From Myotis daubentonii (taxonomy: Eukaryota > Chordata > Mammalia > Chiroptera > Vespertilionidae): a stretch of 64,000 nucleotides of DNA. The notes under the pieces are model-generated. The model saw only the letters and a program-made list of their open reading frames with translations. It ran no database searches and was not told the DNA's origin. Each line of letters begins with the position of its first letter. The stretch's first letter is position 1. The stretch is taken from NCBI RefSeq assembly GCF_963259705.1, contig NC_081842.1, forward strand, positions 41,540,796 through 41,604,795, given 5' to 3'. The translations under genes were made by a program, and so were the position numbers. Below are positions 20,901 to 32,213 of this stretch, one piece after another.

Positions 20901-22200
20901 GAGTTATTTTATAGTTGGAACTGGACAGAGGTGACTGGTCTCAAAGGGTAGATGGTCTTTTAATTCACTATTAAATCCCAGGTGAAAAATTACTCTTAGT
21001 TTTCAAAATAACTCATGGAATTGTATTTTTTAAAGATTAAATGAGATAATCAGCATGAAAAAAAATTGACTTGAGAAAAAAATTAGTAAAACACTTGAGA
21101 AAGTGCTTTGCTAATTCAAAAGTTAATTCAATTAAAAGATCTCTGGCACGAATATTAAATGGTCAATATATAAATATCCTCTTGCCTGTGAAAAGTTCTA
21201 AGGAAACAAAGATAAAAATAAATAAGACAGCCCCCACCTTTAGGAAGCTCAGAGGCCATTATTATTATTATTCTAATTTCCTGCTTAATACAGTATTAAA
21301 CATTATATTTATAATAATACCATATTTGAAATGTTTTAGGGTAGATTACTCATATTTCTTTGGCTTTATGAATGCAAGACTTGTCATAGCATGAATGATG
21401 TCACACTGTCCAACTTGTGTGGGTGGAGAATGCATATTGGCACTTGGTATCCGGGTTATGCCCAAGCAGTCTGAAAAACATTTTTCAAGGAATAAATGTG
21501 TGTGTTCAGTGGTTGTGTCTTATTACAGAAATAGAGGAGCCATAGCAAATGGTCATATCCTGCATTTCAGAAGCCAGCCTGTTTTCCTAACTTCAGATGT
21601 TTTTAATCCAGCGGTATCTTGCAGTCCAATTAATTCCTCTAATTTGCAGGTAATATGTACGTTTGCTGTACAACAAAGCTATGTGGTTAAGATAGTAATA
21701 CTTTGTTCTTGAGATTTCTACAGCCTTCTACTTCCTAGAACACGTACTCAAAAGTAAGTTCTCAGAGAACAATTTCATAACTGAAACCCATAGTTTCTAA
21801 ACCTAGAATCCCTGAATCATGCCATCTTTCACCTCCTCAGTAAACTAATAGGAGGTGTGAGTTAGAAGAGAATTTGGAGAGATTAGGTAACATCCTTATT
21901 TTACAGATTAAGAAAAGGACAGATAGAAAAGTAAAGTGATTTCAAAGACACATTGGCACACAGGATGCTCATGGGATAGAAACACAGTCGATTGGGGATA
22001 AGAAGTTTGCATTACCCTATATTTGAAGGTTTGGTACTGCTGTGATAATTCCTACATGCTCTACAACCATGAAGATAGTCTCGTCTATCTAAGGGAAAGC
22101 TATTTCCCAGGAAGTCTGTAAGCATTTTGGAAATATGGGCCCAAGCACAAGGATAAATTAAGGCATTTCTACATAAAGTGAATATAATGTAGGGCTCCTA
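20900..22200. other. Gene-free interval
   Basis: Open frames of 107 and 105 codons (21071, 21395) lie end to end, but their products are not recognisable and codon use looks random. A weak MIR-like antisense piece lies at 21885-21960 ('cttattttacagattaag'). Confidence 0.4.
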
Positions 22201-22209
22201 ATACCTATT

Positions 22210-22400
22210 AAGCATGACAGTTAATAATAATAGCTACCGTTTACTGAGTGTCTTTTATATGTCATGTATCACTCTTCCCAACAATCCAGGATGTATCGTG
22301 AAGCCCATTTTACAAAGTAAAGAAATAAGTAATGTGCCGAGAGTCACACAGCCTGTAAGTAAAATCAGGTTCCATCTGCCTCTAAAGCTCAGCCCCCAAC
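22210..22400 (-). repeat. MIR SINE, antisense
   Basis: 'taccgtttactgagtgtctt', 'cccattttacaaagtaaag' and 'gagagtcacacagcctgtaa' are in reversed MIR order. Confidence 0.8.
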
Positions 22401-22576
22401 CCCCGCCATTTTGTAAACCTAAGTGCCAAAATGAGAAGGGGAAGAGTCATCTCACCCCATTTTCAAAGTATGATAAAATGTTTGTATCATGAATTTAAGT
22501 CTGGGAAGAAGTTCAGACAAAACATCCTTAACCACGTCTCTACCTGCAAGGGCTTCCCCCTGGATAACGGTCCCCT

Positions 22577-22602
22577 CTGACTCACCACAGCCACTGAGTC
22601 AG
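22577..22602. promoter_or_regulatory. Inverted pair of AP-1/MAF-like sites
   Basis: CTGACTCA (22577-22584) and TGAGTCAG (22595-22602) are perfect inverted copies separated by 10 bp. The right copy continues as TGAGTCAGCA, resembling an AP-1/MAF recognition sequence. Located in single-copy DNA. Function is a guess. Confidence 0.25.
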
Positions 22603-24490
22603 CAAAAGTATGGCTCTCCAACCTGAGAAGGAAGAAAGACACCAGTTACCCCTGGAAGGAAAGAGGAGTAAGCATTGATTAGGAGGATCTCTCCAGGGAA
22701 GGATCTGCCTTTAGTATTATTCTCTTGCCTGCTGTTATTGTTTCTACCTGACAGCTGGAGCCTGATTTCAGAAGGTGCTTATTAAAATCAGAGTGTTAAA
22801 GAGGGATTGGCTGTTCCATTTTAGTCCCTCCTGCACTCACCTGCAGCTGAAGAAAAGAGACAATGGGCTTCCCCACAACTCTGCTAGGAAAACAAAAGAA
22901 CACAACTGCATTGTTAAAGAAGTCAGATAACTGTCTGAAACAGGCAGCAGGCAGGAGTGAACCCACAGAATAGACGTGGGTGAATGTTGACTGTCACATA
23001 GTTGTGTGCAAAGCTTTATCAGGCATTTCCCTGTGTAGACCAGTACCTTGCGTTCATCCTTAAATGACTTTTAAAGGAGAAATGGATGTTTCCACTTGTA
23101 AGAAAGGTCTATTTATGATAAGAAATGGTGATAACCCAAATTTGCATAAGATTTGCATGCTTAAAAACTTTCTTAGATGATACAGTGGTATACTGAAGCA
23201 TCTGGGCTCTGGAGCCAGACTGCCAAATCTTATACAGAAGCACCAGACTCCTGATAAATGAGTTGCCTGGAGATATACTTTCGATGTCAGCCTTCCTCAG
23301 ACTACCACAATATACATGGTTTTGTTGTTGGTTGGTCTTAAAATCAAATTGGGTCCAGTCAGCTTTGCAGTACACATTATGAATTTGAAGGTTTCAAATT
23401 ATTTTTAAAATCCTGATTTATCATTATGTAAATGTTAAATCATGTATAACACCTTGAAGGACTTATGAAGAGGAAGTTAATTATTGTTCATGAAGTGAAG
23501 CCAGTAACTCAAGGACTTAGGACTGCTCAGAACATTAGGTAACATGTAGTGGCTATCACAGGGAAATGGGATATGATCACCAAATCTTATTTTACCTTCC
23601 TTTTTTCTTGGTGCCCAGAAAACTATACCTCTCAGTCCACTTGAAAATAAGGAGGTGAGTGTGCCTCCCGATGGCCTATGAAATGCATGCAGATGTGATG
23701 TGAGTCACTTCAGAGATGCAGCAGTAAATGCCCCATGTGGTCTTTCTTCTGTCCCTTTGCTTTAGCAAATGGCCAAGTCATGAGCTGAGATGGTGAAGCC
23801 TACATCAGCCTGGGTCTCTAGGTGATTCCGCAGAACAAAACTCTCCACCAACCTCATCAAGACAGGTAACACGGGCAAAAATAGCATGTAAAGCATTCAG
23901 AATTAATTTATTATTATCATATAATTTCACCTAATCTGACTGAAAGTATCCACCACAAATGAGATTTTGTAACCTAACTCTATTAAGATAGAAAGGGGAC
24001 AAGGTCTAAAAACTTGGACAAATAGAGGCCTAGGACCGCTGCAAGGTAAGAATACAAACGAATGGCCTCTACACAAAGATGGCACTGCATGAAAGTGACA
24101 CCTTCAGCCAGTGAACTGAAGCACATGTGCCCCAGAGGAAAAGATGTTGAGAATACATATTGGTCATGGCCTTGGCCCTGGAAGGAGTAGAAAACAAAGA
24201 GAAAATAGGGCACTCTGAGGAGTCCCATCCACATCTGACTGCTCTCCTGTAAGGTTGGGGCTGGAACCTGTGCAGCCACATAAAACTTCTGGTCTGAAAA
24301 TTCAGTTAAAGGATTCTTGAGTTGGTAGTTACCTCAAACACCTGACAGAAACAAAAGGAAATCCTTTCTGAAGGGGTCAAGTATAAAACCAAGTCTTAAA
24401 GAATTCTATCAGGTAAAGTGAAAAGCACAAATGCATGAAGAAATAAGCTTGCATGAGTGAGAGTCATCAGATACTTGAATTATCAAGATG
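22603..24490. other. Gene-free interval
   Basis: No exon recognised. A partial MIR lies at about 23176-23230 ('gggctctggagccagactgc'). The rest is unassigned, with some open frames of 70-98 codons and no recognisable product. Confidence 0.4.
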
Positions 24491-24501
24491 AGACTATAGA
24501 G

Positions 24502-25209
24502 CAGTGCTTCCCAACATGGGGCACATGCCCCACATGGGGGGCAATTTGATTTTTAGGGGGGGCAATTCGAGAATGAGTTATTAACAGTGATTATTTTTTT
24601 GCATTTTTTATGGTTCTAGGGGCCTCATATACAGTATATAAATATATATTGTGACATATTTATGCATTTCAATTCTCTATTATGTTTTGAAATTTTATTT
24701 GCTATTTTTTCATATCACTTTATATTACTTTTTTAAATATATTTTATTGATTTTTTACAGAGAGGAAGGAAGAGAGATAGAGAGTTAGAAACATCGATGA
24801 GAGAGAAACATCGATCAGCTGCCTCCTGCACATCTCCTACTGGGGATATGCCCGCAACCCAGGTACATGCCCCTGACCAGAATCGAACCCGGGACCCTTC
24901 AGTCCTCAGGCCAATACTCCATCCACTGAGCCAAACCGGTTTCGGCTATATTACTATTTTTTAAACAATTTTTTTAGTGATTTCTTCCTCAATGCTTCCA
25001 CTGTCCTTTTGTGCTTTTTCTTTTTCTTTTTTCATGGATGCCATGTTGTTTGGAAGCTTGTTTAGACCAAGTTAATGGCCTTTTGGGCTTCCTCCACATG
25101 AAGAGGAGTTCACTTTTTGAATAATAAGAATTATATGTCGGGGGAGGGGGATCAGGATTTTAGAGATGTTTAGGTGGGGCATGACCATAAAAAAGGTTGG
25201 GAACCACTG
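24502..25209. mobile_element. Non-autonomous hAT transposon interrupted by a VES SINE
   Basis: Left end CAGTGCTTCCCAAC and right end GTTGGGAACCACTG (complement CAGTGGTTCCCAAC) are flanked by a perfect 8-bp duplication CTATAGAG (24494-24501 and 25210-25217). Total 708 bp, about 480 bp without the inserted VES and its duplication. No transposase frame. Family name not known to me. Confidence 0.92.
24730..24946 (-). repeat. VES SINE, antisense, inside a hAT
   Basis: Full VES in reverse with tail, 'cgatcagctgcctcctgcac' and head 'gagccaaaccggtttcggc'. Flanked by the 9-bp duplication TATATTACT (24721-24729 and 24947-24955). Insertion post-dates the hAT. Confidence 0.95.
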
Positions 25210-25254
25210 CTATAGAGTAATACACCTCAAACTAGGGAATATGTATTTTCTTTT

Positions 25255-26215
25255 GTAGATATGTTATGTTCTAATCTAGCCCATAAAGCAATACTCAAAA
25301 TAGTGCAACTATATACTTTCATTTCTATAAAAATTCAAGAACAAACAAGTTGAATTTATAACAGAAATCAGAACCAAAAATGTTTCTTAGAGGTAAAGGG
25401 CAGGATTCCTGAATGTGGCATGAAAGAACTTTCTGAGTCATGAAAATATTCTATATATTTATGGATGTTCTTCCAACTGTCTGTGCATTTACCACATATA
25501 AGTTCTAAGAAAATTAAAAACTTAAAAATCAGGTGTGAAAAATTCCTAGGAAAAAGTAAATGATCAAAACTGACCCAATAGTTACTAAAACTTGAATTGT
25601 TCTAAAATATTGGGAAAAATAAATTAGCAGTCCAAAATCTTCTCAAAAACAATTTAGTGAGATTAGTGACAGTGGGACAAGGACAGATCAGATAGAACAA
25701 TAAGAAAAAGTTAAAGTATAGGACAAGTTTACCAGTGAACTTAAATGTAAAAACCTTAAATAAAATATTATTAAGCCGTGTCTAAAAAAATTTTTAAAAG
25801 ATACTATCTCATAACATGTGGAATGCAATGTAAGTTCAAAGGAAAAAAAATCTCTTATTATAATACTCTGTATTAACTGGTTAAAGAAAAATCATCAAAT
25901 AATTTCCATAAATACAAATAAGAAGCATGACCAAGGAATGACTGAAAGATGTTCAATTTTACTAAAAACAGGTAAATATAAGTTAAAACCATAATAGGAT
26001 ACCACTTACAAGACTTGATTTACCAAAACTTAAAAAATGCCAAGGGTTCATTAGAATATGGAGCAAAGGGAAGGTTTATACTGATGACAGAGTCTAAATT
26101 GATGCATTCATTTTGGAAAACAATTTGACCTTACCTATAGAAATGGGCTAATCCTCTGATCCAGGAATTCCATTCCTAAGTATATACCAAGAAATGAAAG
26201 AACACATGTGACCAT
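25255..26215 (+). repeat. L1 remnants
   Basis: Two pieces. 25300-25530 resembles an L1 3' UTR ('gaaaatattctatatattta', 'aaaattaaaaacttaaaaat'). 25920-26215 resembles the end of L1 ORF2 ('ggaattccattcctaagtat', 'accaagaaatgaaagaacac'). Strongly decayed. Confidence 0.6.
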
Positions 26216-28188
26216 TAGAAGTGGGTGTGTTTCAGCCATGGGGAAAAGAGAGACCTCTAGAGACAGACATTGGTAATGTCTACCCATGTGCTGTCCTCGG
26301 ACCACTGAAAGAGGAAGTCTTAACTAGTGTTGGGGAATATATCTAGTGCCTGGTTTAGAGATAAGTCAAAGGTCAAAGCAATTAGCAAGATTATTGCTTG
26401 TATTGGATAGATTCCTCAAGTTGGTTTTGCCTGGTTCTTTTAAACATTTCCTTAATATAAAACTCCTTGTTCTGATTCTATGTTCATCAAGCAATCTCCT
26501 GTTCCTCAAGGAAGGACTTGCACCATCTACCTAGGTTTAAACTATTTCTGATGCCTGAGGATAATTTGTGGGTAAATTAAAAAACAAAACAAACAAACAA
26601 AAACCTGACCTCTGATTATGATTTGGCTTCTCATACACTTTGATTATGGAAAAAGAACTTTATGCCAACCTGAATGGTCAGGTTATATTTCTTATTGAAT
26701 TTATAAAGTAGGCACGACTCTGTGTGCCCTTGAGTTAGTGTGCGTTCCTCCCTCGGGGGCTGATCATCCTGAAGCATGATATCCAGGTCATGAACAGAGT
26801 CCACATCTAGCTATTCTCACATGAGGTGACATTGCTGTCTCACCTCCCTATTCCAACCCTTTTGGTCGATTCCTGCTCAAATTACATCGGTGTTCAACCA
26901 GCAATGAAAACTAAAGTTACAAAACTATAATATATAAAGTCATTCCTGAAACTCCACAAATTCTTGGAAAGACAACTAACTCATTCTATTTTATAAGCAT
27001 ATTCAAATTTTGATATGAAAAATTGCGGAACCCAAACAAAAGTATGTGTACATATAAAATTGTGTTTTGAAGTCAGTTTTATGAGAAAGTTATGGTTTGG
27101 GGGCGGGGGAGGGGAAAGTTTAAAATCTAATGAAGATAAGCATATGACAACTGAGCAATGACCAGTGAGTAAGCTGACTACATGTAGATTTACCTAGTGA
27201 TGATTTTGTTCGAGACAATAAGCGGCAACATAAATAGCCATACAAAACCAGCTGAACCTGTTAGGACTTGCATATGATAAGCTTGTTTCTCAACAACCAC
27301 ACCTCACACCCCCTTTAGTTGACCTTTTTTTTTAATCTTTTTTTTTTTTTTAACTGTCAACAAATAATACCAACTTAGGGCTGCTTCTGGTCCATTAATT
27401 CTGCTTGGCTCTCTTTGAAATTTTGGACAACATGCTTCTCAGGTGATTGCAATCTGAGTCAAGTAGAAAAAGAGGTTGTCAACAGTCCCAGTGAGGTCCT
27501 AAGCCTTGGCACTGGGTGTCATGCAAGCCTGGTGCTGTCACCACATCCATCAGGCCTGGAGCACACTGTTATTATCAGAACCAGTCATTCCCACTCCATC
27601 ACAGCAGGAGAGAGGAAAGCCTTCTCTTCACATCTGACTGCAGGCAGCTTGATCCCTGTAACCTTGAGAAGTACGGAATGTCAAAGGTAGGAGTTGCCTT
27701 GTGGCTCATCTATAGATTCTTTCCTCCCGGCCCTGCCCCCTCTCTCTCCCAAGTCTTCATTCTTCTCAAACTGGAAGATAGTTATGAATGAGACTGTCTG
27801 AGCACAAGGATTTGGCTATAAGCCAAAAGGACAAACTAAAAGTACCACAGAGGTGAAGCAAAGGTATAATTTTGGGCTGCTGCGGAAGAGAATGCCAAAT
27901 CCAGAGGCAGAGTCTCTGGGAGCACTTGACAGTTCTTTGTGAATGAAAACTGATCACTAGCTTCAACCGGGGATCCTTAGCAGGACCTGTTTCTGAGAAA
28001 ACAATAAAGACAGTAAAGTTTATCATCTTTGTTTACCATTTCCATTTCCTGTCCTTCTTCCCTATCTACTAATAAGGACCTGTTCTCTCCCGGTGGTCAA
28101 ACTGGCCCTTGATTCTGGTTGATGTTGGAATCGCCCATGTTTTAATTCATGCAAATGATTAAGGACTGCTATACCTTGCTGATGCTTC
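26216..28188. other. Gene-free interval
   Basis: No recognised repeat except simple A/T-rich tracts near 26580-26610 and 27330-27352. Overlapping 91-codon frames at 27415-27791 have no recognisable product. Confidence 0.4.
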
Positions 28189-28196
28189 TTCTAGAG

Positions 28197-28420
28197 CAGT
28201 GGTTCTCAACCTTCCTAATGCTGCGACCCTTTAATACAGTTCCTCATGTTGTGGTGACCCCCCAATTTCATTGTTACAAATTGAACATAATTAAAGCATA
28301 GTGATTAATCACAAAAGCAATATGTAATTATATATGTGTTTTCCGATGGTCTTAGGTGAACCCTGTGAAAGGGTCATTCCACCCCCAAAGGGGTCACGAC
28401 CCACAGGTTGAGAACCGCTG
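28197..28420. mobile_element. SPIN-group non-autonomous hAT
   Basis: Ends CAGTGGTTCTCAACC and GGTTGAGAACCGCTG are near-perfect inverted repeats. Subterminal 'aaagggtcattccaccccca' and 'ggggtcacgacccacagg' are diagnostic of the SPIN/OposCharlie3 group. The interior ('gtttccgatggtcttagg' type) differs from the four copies at 56-62 kb. Flanking duplication TTCTAGAG / TTCTAGAA (7 of 8). No coding capacity. Confidence 0.9.
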
Positions 28421-28594
28421 TTCTAGAACATTTGAATATGAATGGGGGATAGTAAGTCAATTCAGAGAAATACAGCTTGATTAGTGAATGTTTGCTCCTC
28501 TCAATCCAGGCTCCTTTGCTGCTTAGTCAGTCTAGAACTAGATGTCATTTTTCATGGGTTGGTGAGAACAGCATGCGGACTAAGCTTATTTAAA

Positions 28595-28800
28595 GCTAGT
28601 AACTCAGAGCTACAGCTGCTGTTAAGTACCTACCTATTCCACTTACCAGATGCTTTACATAGGTTATCACATTCAGTCATCAGAAAAAACAATATTAAAT
28701 GCATACTGTTGTTTCTATTTTACAGAGAACGAAACAAACTGAAGAAATTCTAAATGTTAGAGCTAGTGAAAGGCAGAGCTGGGCTTTGAAAACCCTTGAC
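28595..28800 (-). repeat. MIR SINE, antisense
   Basis: 'ccagatgctttacataggtt', 'ctattttacagagaacgaa' and 'aggcagagctgggctttgaa' are in reversed MIR order. Confidence 0.75.
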
Positions 28801-29017
28801 CTCTCCACTATACAATATAGTTTTAAAATGAAAACATTTAAATCAGGTTTTCAAAGTAGCAATAGAATATAATTATGACATTGAAAGAGGTGATTAGAAT
28901 ATATTTACCTGCTCTACCCACCAACCTCAAAGGGATAGTGTGATGATTAAAGAGCTTCTCCAAAAACCTTGGCTTTTTCTTAAGATGCAACTATTAGAAT
29001 AAATCTCTATTTCAGTC

Positions 29018-29036
29018 ATATATATATATATATATT
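29018..29036. repeat. (TA)n microsatellite
   Basis: Short uninterrupted TA run, about 19 bp. Confidence 0.9.
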
Positions 29037-29074
29037 CCTATACCTGGACCACAAGGAAACTCTCAATGCCTTCT

Positions 29075-31050
29075 AAGAAGAAATAATAGAAACAACATTC
29101 TCTGACTAAATGCAATAAAATTAACAACAAAATAAAAACTAAAAAGGAACTTCCAACCAGAAATTAAAAACATGTTGTTAAATAACATAAAAAATTGTAA
29201 GCGGAAGAAGCCAGACACTAAAAGTACATACTGTGTGACTTATGTATATGAAACCAACAAGAAAAACTTATCCATGATGATAAAGATTAGAATAATGATT
29301 ACCTCTGAGTTTTGCCTGAGCATGGGCACAAGGAACTTTCTGGTGGATGAAGATAGTCTAAGTCTCGATCTAAATGGTAGTTCCTTGGGTATATACATGT
29401 ATGAAAATTTGTCAAACTGTGCACTTAAAATTTGTGTGTTTTAATGTATGTAAATTATTCTTCCATTCAAAAATCAATTAATGCAATTCATCACATTAAA
29501 AATTAGAATAAAGTTTATTATCACTCCATAGTTAGAGAAAAAGAATTTGATAAAATTCATCACCTGTTTTTAAAAAGAAAATAAGAAACTAAAAATAGAA
29601 AACTAGGAATAGTAGGAAATTTCCTTAATCTGATAAAAAGTGTAAAAAAATCCTACTGAAATAGAAAACTTAATATTAAAGTGCTGAAATTTTCTCTGAG
29701 ATCAGAAATGAAGCAAAGATACACGTTATTACCACCCTTATTCAATAAGGTACTGGAGGTCCTAGGCAGGGCAATGAAGCACTGTCATCATTTATAAATG
29801 GCATAATTGAATGTGGAAAATCCAAAATAACTTAAAGATAAGTTATTATATTTAATAAGTGAATTTAGCAAGGTCTCAATACCTGATCAATTTATAAAAT
29901 TCAATTGTATTTTTATAAACAATACTATTAGAAACCTAACATTAACAATAACATTGAGTTTAAATACCTTGCCATAAATATAATAAAAGATGCACAAAAC
30001 TTCAACATAGATAACTTTAAAATAGTATTGAAAAAAATTGTAAAATCCCTAAATAAAGAGATACACCTTGTTCATAAATTAGAAGAGTCCATGTTGTAGG
30101 CATGTCAATTCTTCCAAAATCAATTGATAGACTCAAAATAACAGTCAAAATTCCAGCAAGGATTTTCGGATGGAGAAAATGATAAGTTTCTAAAATTTAT
30201 TTTTTAAAATGCAAAGATCCAGGAACATACAAGGTAGATTTGAAGAATATATTTGGAGAACTTATGTCATTGGATATCAAGCTACATTAAGACAGTATGA
30301 CACCAATTCAAGCTTAGGCAAATGGACCAATGAAATGCAAGAGCGAAGCCAGAAACAGACCCTGACATACACATGTGATTCATGGTGAGGCCGCATTACA
30401 GAATCATGAACAGAGCAGAACTGTAGCAAACCGTGGCAAGTCAACTGGATATCCAAAGAGAAAACTTAATCTTGATCTCACATTATATCATATAAAAATT
30501 CAATTCTAGATGGACTGTAGATGTAAATAGGTAAGGTAGAAGCAAGTAAGTTTTTAGAACATGGTATAGGAAAATACCCTTATGATCTTGTCATAAGCAA
30601 GAACCTCTCAAATAGGAATTTAAAAAGTACTAACGATAAAAGAAAAAAATGATGGTTGAGTGCATAAAAATTAAGAACTTCTGCTTATTGCAAAACTCAT
30701 TTTGAGGTTTAAAATGTTAAGATGCAGAGCAATTCTCAGATATATCCAGAATATTTAAAGAACCTCTTTAAATAAAAAGTGAGACAATCTAATAGAAACA
30801 TAGCCAAGGACTTGAACAGGCATGTTACTTCTCTCCAAAGAGCTAAACCAATTTTGGCACATCCAATGGAGTACTATGCCACTGTAAAAAAGAATGTGGA
30901 ATATCTCTATTCACTACTGTTCTGTGTTAGGAGAAAACGGGAAAGTGGAAAAGAGGGTGGGTGGCAATATAAATGTTTATGTCTGTATTATACTACCTCT
31001 GTACTAGTTTGGCAGCATAACCACACAAAAGGGAAATATCCCAGGTAACT
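29075..31050 (+). repeat. L1 remnants, degenerate ORF2 and 3' ends
   Basis: Several L1-derived pieces. 29100-29180 carries an endonuclease/RT-side block ('aataaaattaacaacaaaat'). 29190-29465 is a 3' UTR-like stretch ending 'aatgtatgtaaattattctt'. 29500-30250 carries decayed RT-region phrases ('ttaccacccttattcaataa', 'ggtcctaggcagggcaatg', 'agaagagtccatgttgtag'). 30850-30910 carries 'aatggagtactatgccactg'. All frames are broken. Confidence 0.75.
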
Positions 31051-31365
31051 TTAAAATGCAGTATTTTGAATATTCATCCCTAGTGGAATGAATATTCTAA
31101 GGATCAAAGAAATGCAAACACAACTTACACTGTTTTCAGTAATCATCTTGTTGGTGGTAGTCTGAATATAATTCTGATTGTTATATGCCATTGTAAGATA
31201 AAGCAAATAAGTAATTATTTTACTTCCAGAATCAGGAATGTTGGTATGGAACAAAAATGCAGCTATAAGAAGAGTTTAAGTAAAAGTCCTATAGTCCTGA
31301 ATTTGAATTGGAAGCATCGGTGTGAAATTATGATGTATTTTGTCTTAAAAATGATTTTTTCTGCC

Positions 31366-31585
31366 GAAACCGGTTTGGCTCAGTGGATAGAGCGTCAGCC
31401 TGCAGACTGAAAGGTCCCAGGTTCGATTCCAGTCAAGGGCATGTACCTTGGTTGCGGGCACATCCCCAGTAGGAGATGTGCAGGAGGCAGCTGATCGATG
31501 TTTCTCTCTCTCATCGATGTTTCTAACTCTCTATCTCTCTCCCTTCCTCTCTGTAAAAAATCAATAAAATATATTTTAAAAAATA
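31366..31585 (+). repeat. VES SINE with intact Pol III boxes
   Basis: Well-preserved copy. A-box-like TGGCTCAGTGG at 31376-31386 and a consensus B box GGTTCGATTCC at 31420-31430. Then 'aggaggcagctgatcgatg', the pyrimidine tract and tail AAAATCAATAAAATATATTT. Flanked by a 15-bp duplication with one mismatch (31351-31365 and 31586-31600). The right duplication touches the RPL18 pseudogene. Confidence 0.95.
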
Positions 31586-31601
31586 ATAATTTTTTCTGCC
31601 C

Positions 31602-32213
31602 CTTCCTGACCTGGTGGGACAGGAGGCACCATCATGAGAGTGGACATTCACCACAACAAAGACTGAAAGGCACCCAAGAGCCAGGACATCTACCTCAGGC
31701 TGTTGGCCAAGCTGTACAGGTTTCTGGCCAGAAGAGCCAACGCCACCTTCAATCACATGGCGCTGAAGAGGTTGCTCATGAGTCATACCAACCTGCCACC
31801 TCTGTCCCCTTCCAGGATATTGAGAAAGTGAAGCTTTCTGGCAGGAAGCCAAACCCACAGTGGTTGTAGAAACTATGACCAGAGATGTGTGCATGCAGGA
31901 GGTGTCCAACCTGACAGTGTGTGCACTTCATGTGGGCAGCCACCAGAGCCAGCTCCTCAAGTCCAGGAGCAAGATGCTCACCTTTGGCCAGCTGGCCTTG
32001 GACTCCCCCGGAGGCTGTGCCACCCTCCTGCTTTCTGGTCCTCACAAGGGCCAAGAAGTGGACAGGCATTGTGGCAAGGCTCCAGGAACCCCTCCCAGCC
32101 ACACCAAATCCGACCTGTGGTCCAAGGGCTGGAAGCTCAAGCACGCAAGAGGGCCGTGGGCCAGCCACCGCTGCAAAAATTAACGCCAGATCCTAACTTG
32201 TTATTAAAACATT
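31602..32213 (+). pseudogene. RPL18: Processed pseudogene of ribosomal protein L18
   Basis: An intronless copy of the mRNA for RPL18 (eL18), a structural protein of the large ribosomal subunit with a normal length of 188 residues. It starts in 5'-UTR-like sequence ('ggaggcaccatcatg', ATG at 31634). The frame begins MRVDIHHNKD, then has an in-frame TGA with an adjacent 12-nt deletion, then resumes with [21 protein letters not shown] one-base loss near 31828 and further disruption before 31860 break the middle. From 31860 to the normal stop at 32183 the C-terminal part is open (motifs [32 protein letters not shown]). The 3' UTR and ATTAAA-like signal (32199-32206) follow. No introns, several lesions: a retrocopy, not a gene. 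Confidence 0.96.

Noticed and set aside
31376..31440. Possible tRNA gene
   Set aside because: The A and B boxes belong to the tRNA-derived head of a VES SINE; no complete cloverleaf and a SINE body follows.
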